A program made the position numbers and the translations under genes. 64,000 bases of DNA from Hyalangium ruber (GTDB lineage Bacteria; Myxococcota; Myxococcia; Myxococcales; Myxococcaceae). Position 1 is the first letter of the stretch. Each line of letters opens with the position of its first letter. Below the pieces are notes generated by a model. That model was not told the DNA's origin. It was given only the letters and a program-made list of their open reading frames with translations, and ran no database searches. Below are positions 18,828 through 27,114 of this stretch, in pieces. The DNA is taken from contig NZ_JAXIVS010000010.1 of assembly GCF_034259325.1 (NCBI RefSeq), positions 62,001-126,000 of the forward strand, written 5' to 3'.

Positions 18828-19691
18828 GTGCTCGATTTCAGGAACCTGCTTTGCGCCGCGCTCGCCGCGAGCCTGCTCTTCTCCGCCTCGGAAGCCGAGG
18901 CCCGCTTCGGTAAGCGCTCCCCCTCCAGTGACTCCGAGAAGAAGGAGGACAAGGAGGACAAGGACGACAAGAAGCAGGAGCGGCGGAACCCCAGCCAGGT
19001 GCATGACGCCTCGGGCGTGGGCAGCCACTCTCCTCCTCCGCCGCCTCCCCCGCCGCCGCAGCAGCACGTCGTCATCGTCGAGCAGCCCGCGCCGACCTAC
19101 TACGTGAGCCCGCCGCCGGACCCCGAGTACGCGGCGAGGGCCTCCGCTGTCATCGCCGAGCGCGAAAGCTCCGTCTACCGCTTCCTCCGCTTCGGCATCG
19201 GTGGCGGACCCATGGGCGGTGGCGCGGGATTGGACCTCTTCCTCGCCGTCGAGGGTGAGCGCCTGGGCCTGGACGGGCGCGTGACGGGCTTGAGCCTGCC
19301 CACCGATGATGGGACGGAGGGCACGGACGGCATCACCGTGGCCGGCGCGCACCTGACCTACGCCCTGGTCGCCGCGCAACGCCTGCACTGGCGCGTGGAG
19401 GCGGGCATCAGCACCGCCCGCGCCCCGAGCCTCATCGTCACGGGCCCCAGCCTCGGCACGTCGTTCGACGCACGGCTCGTCCACGCGCTGGACTTCGAGT
19501 CGCGCGTGCAGGTCACCCCGCTCCCCTACCGGCAGCTCGACGCCCAGGCAGGACTCGCCTGGAAGCCCTACCCGTGGGTGCTGCGCGCCGGCTGGCGGGC
19601 GCTCGTGCTGGATGACGCCGGCCTCGTGGACGGCGTGGTTCACCGCGACGTCTTCAACGGCCCCTACTTCGGCGTGGGCGTCTTCTTCTAG
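18828..19691 (+). CDS. Exported surface protein, second tandem paralogue
   Basis: A 287-residue protein starting at GTG 18828 with CAGGAG eight bases upstream, 83 bases after its paralogue. It begins FRNLLCAALAAS and ends its signal at SEAEA before RFGKRS, matching the neighbour. The linker is charged (repeated Lys/Glu/Asp) and then a run of nine Pro followed by a Tyr/Pro stretch. The C-terminal domain is clearly homologous (LPTDDGTEGTDGIT, RQLDAQAGLAW, GPYFGVGVFF). Tandem duplication with divergence in the linker is the simplest explanation. The linker of such proteins may span the periplasm or extend from the cell. Confidence 0.75.
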   Translation: MLDFRNLLCAALAASLLFSASEAEARFGKRSPSSDSEKKEDKEDKDDKKQERRNPSQVHDASGVGSHSPPPPPPPPPQQHVVIVEQPAPTYYVSPPPDPEYAARASAVIAERESSVYRFLRFGIGGGPMGGGAGLDLFLAVEGERLGLDGRVTGLSLPTDDGTEGTDGITVAGAHLTYALVAAQRLHWRVEAGISTARAPSLIVTGPSLGTSFDARLVHALDFESRVQVTPLPYRQLDAQAGLAWKPYPWVLRAGWRALVLDDAGLVDGVVHRDVFNGPYFGVGVFF

Positions 19692-19743
19692 CCCCGTACC
19701 CCTCTCCCGACTCCCCCGGGAGAGGGCCCCAGGTCCGCCAGCC

Positions 19744-20418
19744 TTACTCGTCCGGCGAGGCGGACATCTCGATGCCGGAGGACGACATCGACATTCCGGA
19801 TGAAGCGGGCTTCTTCCCACGCCGCTTGGGCGGAGGCGCCAGCTTCGGCTGCATCCCGAAGAGCCGCTCGTACGTCTCCGGCGTGTTGATGTTGACCACC
19901 ACGCCCGGGTCCTTCACCGGCACGCGCCGCAGCTTCACACCCTGGAGCGCCGCATCCAGCTGCATGGGGCCTCCCGACATCAGTCGCTCCGCCGCCGCGC
20001 GAGAGAGCACCACCGGGTAGCCCGGCGCGCTCTCGAACTCAGGCCGCAGCCCTTCGTCCGAGTCCCCCACCACCTTGAGCAGGGACTTGAGCGTCGAGGC
20101 CCGCACCGCGGGCATGTCCACCGGGTGCAGGAGCACCACGTCCGCGCCCTCCTCCAGCGCGGCCGCCATGCCCGCCTGGATGGACGCCATGGGCCCCTCC
20201 TGCCACCGAGGGCTCTCCACCAGGTTCAGCGTCGGGTGCTGCTCCCGCACCGCCTCCCCGTCCTTGCCAATGACCCCCAGCACCGCGCAGCCCGCCTTGC
20301 CAAAGGTGGACGCGAGTGACTGGAGGAAGCTCCTCCCCCCCTCGTGCTCGATGAGCGCCTTGGGGTGGGACATCCGCCGGGCCTCGCCCGCAGCGAGGAT
20401 GATCGCCACTGCCTTCAT
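19744..20418 (-). CDS. MobA-like NTP transferase
   Basis: A 224-residue nucleotidyltransferase. It opens with the nucleotide-binding pattern ILAAGEARRMSHPKALIEHEGG (residues 6-27), has an acidic LHPVDMPAV as the metal-binding strand and a later PGYPVVLS. This is the MobA/MocA/CoxI-associated family, which transfers CMP or GMP to molybdopterin; some members act on other sugars or cofactors. The Ser/Met-rich C-terminal tail (about 40 residues, PPPKRRGKK then MSMSSSG) is an extension outside the enzyme domain. ATG 20418 follows a clear GAGG site. No molybdenum enzyme lies nearby, so the cofactor role is not supported by context. Confidence 0.8.
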   Translation of the reverse strand: MKAVAIILAAGEARRMSHPKALIEHEGGRSFLQSLASTFGKAGCAVLGVIGKDGEAVREQHPTLNLVESPRWQEGPMASIQAGMAAALEEGADVVLLHPVDMPAVRASTLKSLLKVVGDSDEGLRPEFESAPGYPVVLSRAAAERLMSGGPMQLDAALQGVKLRRVPVKDPGVVVNINTPETYERLFGMQPKLAPPPKRRGKKPASSGMSMSSSGIEMSASPDE

Positions 20419-20634
20419 ATCCACAGCCTCCTCACGCCCCATGCACACTGGGGGGCACCGTGTATGAGGCTGGTGCTTCCTCGCTAGATTGCAGCCCACC
20501 CTCAAGGGCGAGCCGTTCGGAAGCCTGCACTCCCGATGCGGCGATGTTCGATAAGAGGTGGGATGGGGTCGGTGCTACGTCTACGAGCCACCAGATGGCC
20601 GCTCCGCCCGGCTTCATCCCCCCCGCCGCCCGGC

Positions 20635-20949
20635 TCAGTGCAGCCAGGCGTGCTCGCCTTCCAGGGCCACCTGCCACCCTTCGGCCACCCCGGTCGTAAC
20701 TTCCTGCCCGCCGAGCGCCTTGGCGGTCAAAACTTCAGCGATGGGGATCAGCGGCAGCCGTGACGCGACGCGGCAAAGCTCCGCCTCCGTCACCTCGCCG
20801 ACCAGCTCCCCGCGTTCTTCATCCACCACCGGCAGCACCGCCAGTGCGTACCGCTGCATCACCTGTAGTGCAGCGAGCACCGTATCCCCTGGAAACAAGG
20901 TGATTGCACGAGAGATGAGGGACTCATCACGCCTGACGCACTTGGCCAC
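20635..20949 (-). CDS. Single CBS-domain protein
   Basis: A 104-residue protein starting at GTG 20949, chosen because GGAGG lies five bases upstream. A longer start at TTG 20997 is possible. The main body is one CBS motif pair: ISRAITLFPGDTVLAALQVM followed by LPVVDEERGELVGEVTEAEL. CBS domains bind adenosyl ligands such as AMP or ATP and regulate a partner enzyme. A lone half-module must work as a dimer or with another protein. It diverges from the patatin gene at 21122; the 172 bases between their starts show no obvious operator. Confidence 0.75.
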   Translation of the reverse strand: MAKCVRRDESLISRAITLFPGDTVLAALQVMQRYALAVLPVVDEERGELVGEVTEAELCRVASRLPLIPIAEVLTAKALGGQEVTTGVAEGWQVALEGEHAWLH

Positions 20950-21121
20950 GCCAACCTCCACGAGAGGACCCCGGTCTGGGTCTCCCAGTCCCTTCAAGCA
21001 ATTCGCTTGCCGAGCGTGTGGGACTGTTGACTACTGGTCTGACACAACATCCGACAAGCTCCGGAGGATAATGGGGACAAGCTGATCCATTGATCGAACG
21101 AATCCGGACCGGAGCCTCCGC

Positions 21122-23110
21122 ATGTCCGTCAAACTGAACCCGCCTTCTCCCAGCTCGCCGCGGCGAAGCTCGGACACCCAGGCGCCCCAGAAGAACGAAG
21201 TCACCCACCCCCTGGCCCGCCTCGGCCAGGGCCTGCAGCGCGTGGCACAGCAGGTCGACAAGGGCGTGGACCGGCTGGTCGACACCTTCGAGGCGAAGCT
21301 GCCCTCGCTGCCCAACCCCGCGGCGGCCGGCAAGGCCCCATGGGAGGGCATCACCCTCACCGGCAATCCGCTGCAGATCCCGCTCGACAAGCTGCTGAGC
21401 GTGGACCTGAGCCAGGTGCGCAAGGTGCTCGAGCGCGTGGTGCCGCAGAAGATCCGCGACGACGAGGCCAAGCAGCTGGTGGGGCAGACGCAGAACTTCC
21501 GGGAGACGCTGTCCAAGGTGCGCGCGCTGGCCACGGAGCTGGAGCTGGTGCCCCCCAGCCACCCGCGCCACGCCGAGGTGAAGGCGGCGCTGGCCAAGGC
21601 GGAAGGGGAGCTCACCTCCAAGTACGGCTACACGCGGACCACCGCGCCGAAGCCGGGCGCCATGTGGGTGGACCCTCAGTTCATGGGCAAGGAGCTGCCC
21701 GGCGGGCAGATGTCCGCCTCGCGGCTGCCCACGGGCACGCCGGTGACGAAGCCGCCCGAGCCGCTGGACTTCCTCTTCGGCGGCAAGCCGGACGGGGCCG
21801 CGCAGGCCAAGGCGTACCAGCAGGAGGTGGCCGCGCGCCGCGCCGAGCTGGGCATGCCGGTACAGGATGGCAAGCCGATCGGCGTCCACATGTCCCTGCA
21901 GGGCGGTGGCGGCAAGGGCAAGCGCTACGCGGCGATGCTCTCGGAGATGCAGCAGCTGGGCGTGGTGCCGGTGAGCCTGACGGGCACCTCGGCAGGCTCC
22001 ATCGCGGCGGCGTTCGCGGCCACGGGCGCCTCGCCCAAGCAGATTGAAGACATCGCCAAGGACCCTCGGCTGCAGCAGCTCTACGACTTCGACCTGGACA
22101 TGAAGGATGGCGGACTGCTCAACGGCAACAACGCCTATGAGCTGTTCGACCAGAAGCTGCGTGAGCTGACCGGCATCAAGGACCGCCCCGTCACCTTCGC
22201 GGACCTGAAGGTGCCGCTGCAGCTGGTGGCCGCCAAGGCGTACGACAGCGCGGCGCCCAACGGCTTCCCCACCAACAAGGACCGCATCTTCGTCTTCAGC
22301 CAGGAGACGACGCCGGACACCCCGGTGGCGCTGGCGATGCGCGCCTCCATGGCGATTCCGGGCGTGTTCGAGCCGGTGCAGGTGGTGGACCCCACCACGG
22401 GCCGCAGCATCCACCTGACCGATGGTGGCTCGCTGGACAACCTCCCCATGGGCTACGGCAAGCACAACCTGCCGCAGATCGGCGCGGCGCTGGTGAGCCC
22501 GGACGAGAACCACCCGTCCAACGCCGTCGGCACGGCGAAGCCGCTGCCCACCGGCCAGCTCGACACCACCAACCTGCTGTGGAGCGCCGTCAACGGCTAC
22601 ACGTTCCTCAAGGACAACGCGACGGGCGCCGCCGACTTCCGGGACCGCACGCAGCCGGGCGCCAACCAGTTCATGCTGAGCCTGCCCACGTGGAACTTGG
22701 ACAACCCCAAGCAGAGCAACAGCATGCTGGGCTTCGGCTACGACGCGAAGGTGGACCCCGTCCTCGACACGCAGACGCGCCAGGTGACGCGCGACTTCCT
22801 CAAGGACTTCATGGACGACATGCGCGTACCGGGCTCGCGCGGCGCCAACGTCACCACGTCCATTCCGCAGAACCTGCGCTTCAACGAGCAGGTGACGGTG
22901 AACGGGCAGAACTACCAGATCTCCTATAATGGTGGAGACAACCTGGTGGCCCACAACACATCCACCGGCAAGAAGTCGGACCTGAAGCTGGGCCAGAAGA
23001 AGATCGAGGCCATGTACCTGGACCACCTGGCCTACGGCGACCTCAAGGCGCAGCTGGCCCACGCGGTGACCAACCCCCGCAGCGTCAAGCCGGACTGGCT
23101 GCCCTTCTAG
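21122..23110 (+). CDS. Patatin-like phospholipase
   Basis: A 662-residue protein with an N-terminal region of about 250 residues that is helical and has no signal peptide. It then has a patatin core: the glycine-rich oxyanion loop LQGGGGKGKR, the nucleophile in GTSAG (Ser290), and the catalytic Asp in LTDGGSLDNLP (Asp434). Patatins are serine-aspartate lipid acyl hydrolases acting on phospholipids. It is long for the family, and the extra N-terminal third carries DUF-like helices with Lys and Asp. It may be secreted without a signal peptide or act in the cell. The neighbours do not point to a pathway. The gene is clearly intact. Confidence 0.88.
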   Translation: MSVKLNPPSPSSPRRSSDTQAPQKNEVTHPLARLGQGLQRVAQQVDKGVDRLVDTFEAKLPSLPNPAAAGKAPWEGITLTGNPLQIPLDKLLSVDLSQVRKVLERVVPQKIRDDEAKQLVGQTQNFRETLSKVRALATELELVPPSHPRHAEVKAALAKAEGELTSKYGYTRTTAPKPGAMWVDPQFMGKELPGGQMSASRLPTGTPVTKPPEPLDFLFGGKPDGAAQAKAYQQEVAARRAELGMPVQDGKPIGVHMSLQGGGGKGKRYAAMLSEMQQLGVVPVSLTGTSAGSIAAAFAATGASPKQIEDIAKDPRLQQLYDFDLDMKDGGLLNGNNAYELFDQKLRELTGIKDRPVTFADLKVPLQLVAAKAYDSAAPNGFPTNKDRIFVFSQETTPDTPVALAMRASMAIPGVFEPVQVVDPTTGRSIHLTDGGSLDNLPMGYGKHNLPQIGAALVSPDENHPSNAVGTAKPLPTGQLDTTNLLWSAVNGYTFLKDNATGAADFRDRTQPGANQFMLSLPTWNLDNPKQSNSMLGFGYDAKVDPVLDTQTRQVTRDFLKDFMDDMRVPGSRGANVTTSIPQNLRFNEQVTVNGQNYQISYNGGDNLVAHNTSTGKKSDLKLGQKKIEAMYLDHLAYGDLKAQLAHAVTNPRSVKPDWLPF

Positions 23111-23156
23111 GCACTGTCAGCAGCGAATGGGATGCTAGGGGTAGGGCCACGTCCCC

Positions 23157-24587
23157 ATGGCCACGCCCCCTCCCAGGAGCCGCGCAGCAATGGAGCAGAA
23201 GCAGGAGTCCACCGTCCGCAACCTCTCCCACGGAGGCAGCGATGATGCCTCCGTGCTGCAACGGCACCTGGTCTCCGAAGCCAACGCGGCGCTGCGCAAA
23301 GGCGCCCTCGCCGCGCTCATGCCCGCAGTGACCGGCGCGACGGTCATCCCCGTCCTGATGTGGGCGGGGCTCATCCAGGGCATGCACGTGCCGGTGCTGT
23401 TCTGCTTGCTGTGCATCGTGTCGTGCAGCGCGCTGTACCTGCTGGCGCGCCGCGAGCGGGTGCATGGGTGGAGGGCCTGGGCCGTGCTGCTGCCCTTCGT
23501 GTCCCTGCCCACCGTCTTCTTCCTGATGAGCCACGCGCTCATGCCCTCGGGCGCCGCCACGTTCATCGCCGGCCCCATCTCGCACCTCTACTTCGTCACC
23601 CTGGCCGTCGCGGGCTTCCTCTTCGACTTCCGGCTCTCGGCGGTGGCCAGCGTGGTGGCCGCCGTCAGCTACCAGGGCTGCTTCCTGCTCGCTCGGAACG
23701 GGCTGCGGACCATCTCCGCGCCGGACCCGATGCTGGTGCAGGAGTTCACCAGCACCTCCATCAACAGCTTCAAGTCGCTGATGATCTTCTTCGGTGGGAT
23801 TACCCTGGCGGCGCTCGCCGTGGTGACGCGGCGGCTGGTGGAGCGCGTGCTGCGAGAGGAGCGCCAGAAGAACCTTTTGAGTCGGCTCTTCGGGCAGTAC
23901 GTCAGCGAGGAGGTCAAGGAACGCCTGCTCAAGGACCCCCACGCCCAGAGCGGCGAGCGCAAGGAGGTGGTGGTCCTCTTCTCGGATCTGCGCGGCTTCA
24001 CCGAGTACAGCGAGACCGCCGCTCCCGAGGAGATCGTCGAGCGCCTCAACGCCTACTTCGATGCGATGGTGGGCGCCATCACCGAGCATGGCGGCATCAT
24101 CGACAAGTTCATCGGGGATGCGGTGATGGCGACCTTCGGAGGGCTGGTGCCGCTGGAGAACCCGAGCGCCTCCGCGCTGGAGGCGGCGCAGCAGATGCGC
24201 CAGCGGCTGCACGCGCTCAACACGCGCTGGTGGCGGGAGGGGCGTACGGCCTTCGACACCGGCATCGGCCTGCACGTGGGCGAGGTGGTGCTGGGCGCCA
24301 TCGGCAGCGAGCAGCGCAAGGACTTCACCGTCATCGGCGATGCCGTCAACACCGCCTCGCGCGTGGAGTCGCTGACGAAGCAGTACGGCCACCCCATCCT
24401 CGTCACCAGCGCGCTGTATTCCCGGCTGCCCGCCGCGTTGCAGGCCCGCTGCCGGGCTCTGGGAACAGCCCAGGTCAAGGGCCGCCGGGCGGCGTTGGAG
24501 CTGTACGGCCTGCCCGATGCCCACTCGGCGCCGGAGGTGCGCGGAGGGGAGGAGGCTCCACACCCCCGTGACACCCTGGTGACATAG
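23157..24587 (+). CDS. Membrane-bound class III adenylate cyclase
   Basis: A 476-residue protein. Residues 45-225 hold about six membrane segments, followed by a short coiled stretch and a class III cyclase domain from residue 265. Both metal-binding Asp are present (Asp277 in FSDLRGFT and Asp321 in DKFIGDAV). The purine-specifying Lys317 and the Asp389 of KDFTVIG are typical of ATP as substrate. The transition-state residues Asn398 and Arg402 lie in VNTASRVES. It should make cAMP at the inner membrane. Two proteins with cyclic-nucleotide-binding domains are encoded at 38162-40645 and may be receptors; that link is only inference. It is 68 bases upstream of the TIGR04222-like gene and might be co-transcribed with it. 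Confidence 0.92.
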   Translation: MATPPPRSRAAMEQKQESTVRNLSHGGSDDASVLQRHLVSEANAALRKGALAALMPAVTGATVIPVLMWAGLIQGMHVPVLFCLLCIVSCSALYLLARRERVHGWRAWAVLLPFVSLPTVFFLMSHALMPSGAATFIAGPISHLYFVTLAVAGFLFDFRLSAVASVVAAVSYQGCFLLARNGLRTISAPDPMLVQEFTSTSINSFKSLMIFFGGITLAALAVVTRRLVERVLREERQKNLLSRLFGQYVSEEVKERLLKDPHAQSGERKEVVVLFSDLRGFTEYSETAAPEEIVERLNAYFDAMVGAITEHGGIIDKFIGDAVMATFGGLVPLENPSASALEAAQQMRQRLHALNTRWWREGRTAFDTGIGLHVGEVVLGAIGSEQRKDFTVIGDAVNTASRVESLTKQYGHPILVTSALYSRLPAALQARCRALGTAQVKGRRAALELYGLPDAHSAPEVRGGEEAPHPRDTLVT

Positions 24588-24655
24588 GAGTGACAATGGG
24601 CCCGCGTGACGGCGGAGGCACGGGCTCCCTTCTATGCTCCCCTCACGGAGAGACC

Positions 24656-25642
24656 ATGAACCCTCTGGATTGGAGCGGCACGCAGTTCCTCCTGATGTAT
24701 GTGCCTCTGATGGTGGTGGGCTACGTGGTGGCGTGGGGACTGCGTCGGCCCTCCCAGCAGTCCGACGCGGCTCCGGACGCCATTGCCCAACGCCTGGAGC
24801 CCTACGAGGTCGCCCTGCTCAAGGGCTTCAAGACGTTTCGTGACGCGGTGACCGCCTCGCTCGTCCACCGCGGGGTGTTCCTGATCCAGGACGAGGAGCT
24901 GTTCCCCAGCACCAAGCCTCCCTCGGGCATGACACGCCTGGAGCAGAGCGTGCATCGGGCCGCGCGTGGGCGGAGCCTGGCGCGCTCCGAGCTGGCCAAC
25001 ATCCTCCAGACCGAAGCGGAGCCGCTGCGAGAGCAGCTCGTCCGCAAGGGCCTGCTGGTGGACGCGAAGGAGGCTCACGAGAAGCGGCGCGTGCCGGCCA
25101 TCGTGTTCGGCGCCGTGCTGGCCCTGGGCGCCGCGAAGCTCGCCCTGGGGCTGGTGAGGGACCGGCCCGTGGGCATCCTGTTCTTCCTCCTCATCCTGGG
25201 CCTCATCGGCTTCGTGAGCATCTTCAAGATGAAGATCGGCCGGACTCCCCTGGGGGACAAGACGCTGAAAAGCCTCGTGTCCAAGCACGAGCCCCTGCGC
25301 ACCACCGCCGCCACCGAGGGGAGCCTGCCCACGCTGAGCGGCACGGAGGTGGCGCTGGCGGTGGCCCTCTTTGGCACCTCGGCCATGGCCGCCAGCCAGA
25401 TGGAACCCTTGCGGCGGTACCTGCAGCCCGCGAGCACGGGAGGCGCCAGCGTGGACAGTGGCGCGGACGGCTGCGGCACTGACTACGACAGTGACACCAG
25501 CCTCTTCAGCAGCAGTAGCAGCTGTAGCAGCAGCAGTGACTCCAGCAGCAGCTGTAGCAGCAGCAGCAGTGACTCCAGCAGCAGCTGTAGCAGCAGCAGC
25601 AGCAGTTGCGGAGGCTGCAGCAGCGGAGGGAGCAGCGATTGA
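24656..25642 (+). CDS. TIGR04222-like membrane protein with Ser/Cys tail
   Basis: A 328-residue protein starting at ATG 24656. The first 30 residues (MNPLDWSGTQFLLMYVPL) form the N-terminal signature of the TIGR04222 membrane-protein family together with one membrane span. Two further spans lie at about 147-190. The last 46 residues are nearly all Ser and Cys: Cys290, 300, 311, 318 and 321 sit in runs of Ser with a few Asp, and Cys273 lies just before. The family is known, from memory, for a simple Gly/Cys-rich tail of unknown function. Here the stop overlaps the start of a DUF692 oxidase gene (TTGA at 25639-25642). The tail is therefore a candidate substrate for peptide modification. The role is unknown. 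Confidence 0.85.
   Translation: MNPLDWSGTQFLLMYVPLMVVGYVVAWGLRRPSQQSDAAPDAIAQRLEPYEVALLKGFKTFRDAVTASLVHRGVFLIQDEELFPSTKPPSGMTRLEQSVHRAARGRSLARSELANILQTEAEPLREQLVRKGLLVDAKEAHEKRRVPAIVFGAVLALGAAKLALGLVRDRPVGILFFLLILGLIGFVSIFKMKIGRTPLGDKTLKSLVSKHEPLRTTAATEGSLPTLSGTEVALAVALFGTSAMAASQMEPLRRYLQPASTGGASVDSGADGCGTDYDSDTSLFSSSSSCSSSSDSSSSCSSSSSDSSSSCSSSSSSCGGCSSGGSSD
25515..25605 (+). repeat. Tandem AGC/TGT repeat in the Ser/Cys tail
   Basis: The tail coding region is built from a unit of about 30 to 33 bases that encodes S4-5 D S4 C. It occurs twice in near-identical form (first from about 25528, second from about 25558) and is followed by AGC repeats ending in TTGC. The Asp in the middle and the Cys at the end recur (Cys300, Cys311). 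Such repeats are prone to slippage, so length variation between strains would be expected. Confidence 0.75.
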
Positions 25643-26526
25643 AGCCGCTGTCGGGGGTGGGCCTCGGCTGGCGGCGACAGCTCGCGCACCGCATCGATCA
25701 GGACGCGGGGCTGGGCTTCGTGGAGGTGCTGGCCGAGCACCTGAACCCCACCGCGCCGCTGCCCGTGCCGCTCTTGCGCCTGAAGGAGCGCGGTGTCCCC
25801 GTGGTGCTGCACGCGGTCTCGCTGAGCCTGGGCGGCGCGGAGCCTCCGGAGGCGCGGCGCCTGGACACACTGGCGCGCCTCGCCGAGCGGCTGGGCGCGG
25901 TGTGTGTGAGCGAGCACGTGGCCTTCGTGCGCGCGGGCGGCATCGAGTCCGGTCACCTGCTGCCCGTGCCTCGCGGCGACGAGGCGCTCGACATCCTCGC
26001 GGAGAACGTACGCCTGGCCCAGGCGGCACTGCCCGTCCCCCTGGCGCTGGAGAACATCGCCACCCTGTTCGAGTGGCCCTCGCCCGCCTTCACGGAGGCG
26101 CAGTTCCTCTCCGGGCTGCTCTCGCGCACCAGCGCCCTGCTGCTGTTGGATGTGGCCAACCTGCACGCCAACGCGCTCAACCATGGCACCGACGCGGCGG
26201 CCGTGCTCTCCGCCGTGCCACGCGAGCGGCTGGCCTATGTCCACGTCGCTGGCGGCATGCGGCACGGAGGCCTGTACCACGACACCCACGCGCACCCGGT
26301 GCCGGAGGGCCCGCTGGCTCTGCTGGAAGCCCTCGCGGCGCGCCTGGGCCCCGTGCCGGCCCTGCTGGAGCGTGACGACCACTTCCCCCCTCCGGAGGAG
26401 CTGAGCGCGGAGCTCCAGGCCATCTCGGCGGCCCTGGCGCGCGGCGTGGCGACTTGGGAGGCTGGAACAACTCGCGCGCCTGGGCACGCGGTGGCGGCTC
26501 CCGGACTCACGGAGGCCCGGCCATGA
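25639..26526 (+). CDS. DUF692 multinuclear non-haem iron oxidase (MNIO)
   Basis: A 295-residue TIM-barrel protein of the DUF692/MNIO family, relatives of which (MbnB, TglH) use a multi-iron centre to oxidise Cys in ribosomal peptides. All expected metal ligands can be seen: His58, His93, Glu138, Asp171, His176, His202, Asp215, His217 and Glu244. TTG 25639 overlaps the previous stop (TTGA), with GGAGG at 25625-25629. The protein ends with a short extra Pro/Ala/Thr tail. Its stop overlaps the next start (ATGA at 26523-26526). These overlaps indicate translational coupling and a functional complex. The most likely substrate is the Ser/Cys tail of the preceding protein, but this has not been shown. 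Confidence 0.9.
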   Translation: MKPLSGVGLGWRRQLAHRIDQDAGLGFVEVLAEHLNPTAPLPVPLLRLKERGVPVVLHAVSLSLGGAEPPEARRLDTLARLAERLGAVCVSEHVAFVRAGGIESGHLLPVPRGDEALDILAENVRLAQAALPVPLALENIATLFEWPSPAFTEAQFLSGLLSRTSALLLLDVANLHANALNHGTDAAAVLSAVPRERLAYVHVAGGMRHGGLYHDTHAHPVPEGPLALLEALAARLGPVPALLERDDHFPPPEELSAELQAISAALARGVATWEAGTTRAPGHAVAAPGLTEARP

Positions 26527-27002
26527 GCACGCGGGAGGCGCGGGAGCGGCTGGCCGAGGCACAAGCAGCCCTGGCGCGAGCGCTCGCCCAGGGCACACCG
26601 GTTCCTCCTGGCTTCGACGCGGAGCGCGTCCACGAGGCGGCGCGCTCGCTGCTGGCCAAGCGCCGTCGGAGCGTCGAGCGCACGTGGCCCCGTCTCGCCG
26701 CCGCGCTCGGAGACTCCTTCCGCGCACGGTTCGATGCGTGGGCCCGGGAGAACCCCATGGCCCTGGAGACCAGCGCCCTGGCCGACGGAGGCCGGTTCGC
26801 GCAGGCGCTGCTCACGGTGAGCCCGTTCCCCGAGGACGCCCGCGAGGAGCTGCTCGCCTTCGAGTTGCGCTATCGCCTCACCGAACAGGGCCTCGTGGCG
26901 AGGCGAGGCTTTACACTGCGAACCTCACGGCTGGGCGCCTCGCGAGTGCTTGCCGCTCGGCTGCCGGGCGGGCGAGTGCTTCGACTGCGGCTCCCCTTCT
27001 GA
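26523..27002 (+). CDS. MNIO partner protein (SCO6045-like)
   Basis: A 159-residue basic protein starting at ATG 26523, whose ATGA overlaps the DUF692 stop. Residues 1-85 are helical with an ARALAQGTPVPPGFD segment and KRRRSVERTWPRL. The pattern is recalled from a partner domain found beside or fused to DUF692 in actinomycetes (SCO6045-like) and, more remotely, from the MbnC/HvfC partners that present the substrate to MNIO enzymes. Residues 85-159 are a beta-rich half. A typical DUF2063 domain is not obvious. It probably recruits the peptide to the oxidase; this is by analogy only. It is the last gene of the trio and lies 112 bases before the next start. Confidence 0.7.
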   Translation: MSTREARERLAEAQAALARALAQGTPVPPGFDAERVHEAARSLLAKRRRSVERTWPRLAAALGDSFRARFDAWARENPMALETSALADGGRFAQALLTVSPFPEDAREELLAFELRYRLTEQGLVARRGFTLRTSRLGASRVLAARLPGGRVLRLRLPF

Positions 27003-27114
27003 ACCCGGCGCCCTCGGCCCGGGATACTCTCACTTACCTGAACCGACTTGCGTCCCCCCCGGCGGGTGCCGCTACGGTCCGGCCTTCCACTCCACGGCAG
27101 AGACAGGGCGCGAC

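Noticed and set aside
20927-23062. A 711-codon open frame on the minus strand.
   Set aside because: It is antisense to the patatin gene, whose catalytic motifs are complete. The frame has no start site or domain.
25506-25694. A Cys-rich 62-residue frame on the minus strand.
   Set aside because: It is the antisense reading of the Ser/Cys tail: AGC repeats read as GCT and TGC. No ribosome site or signal peptide is present, so it is not a toxin or metallothionein gene.
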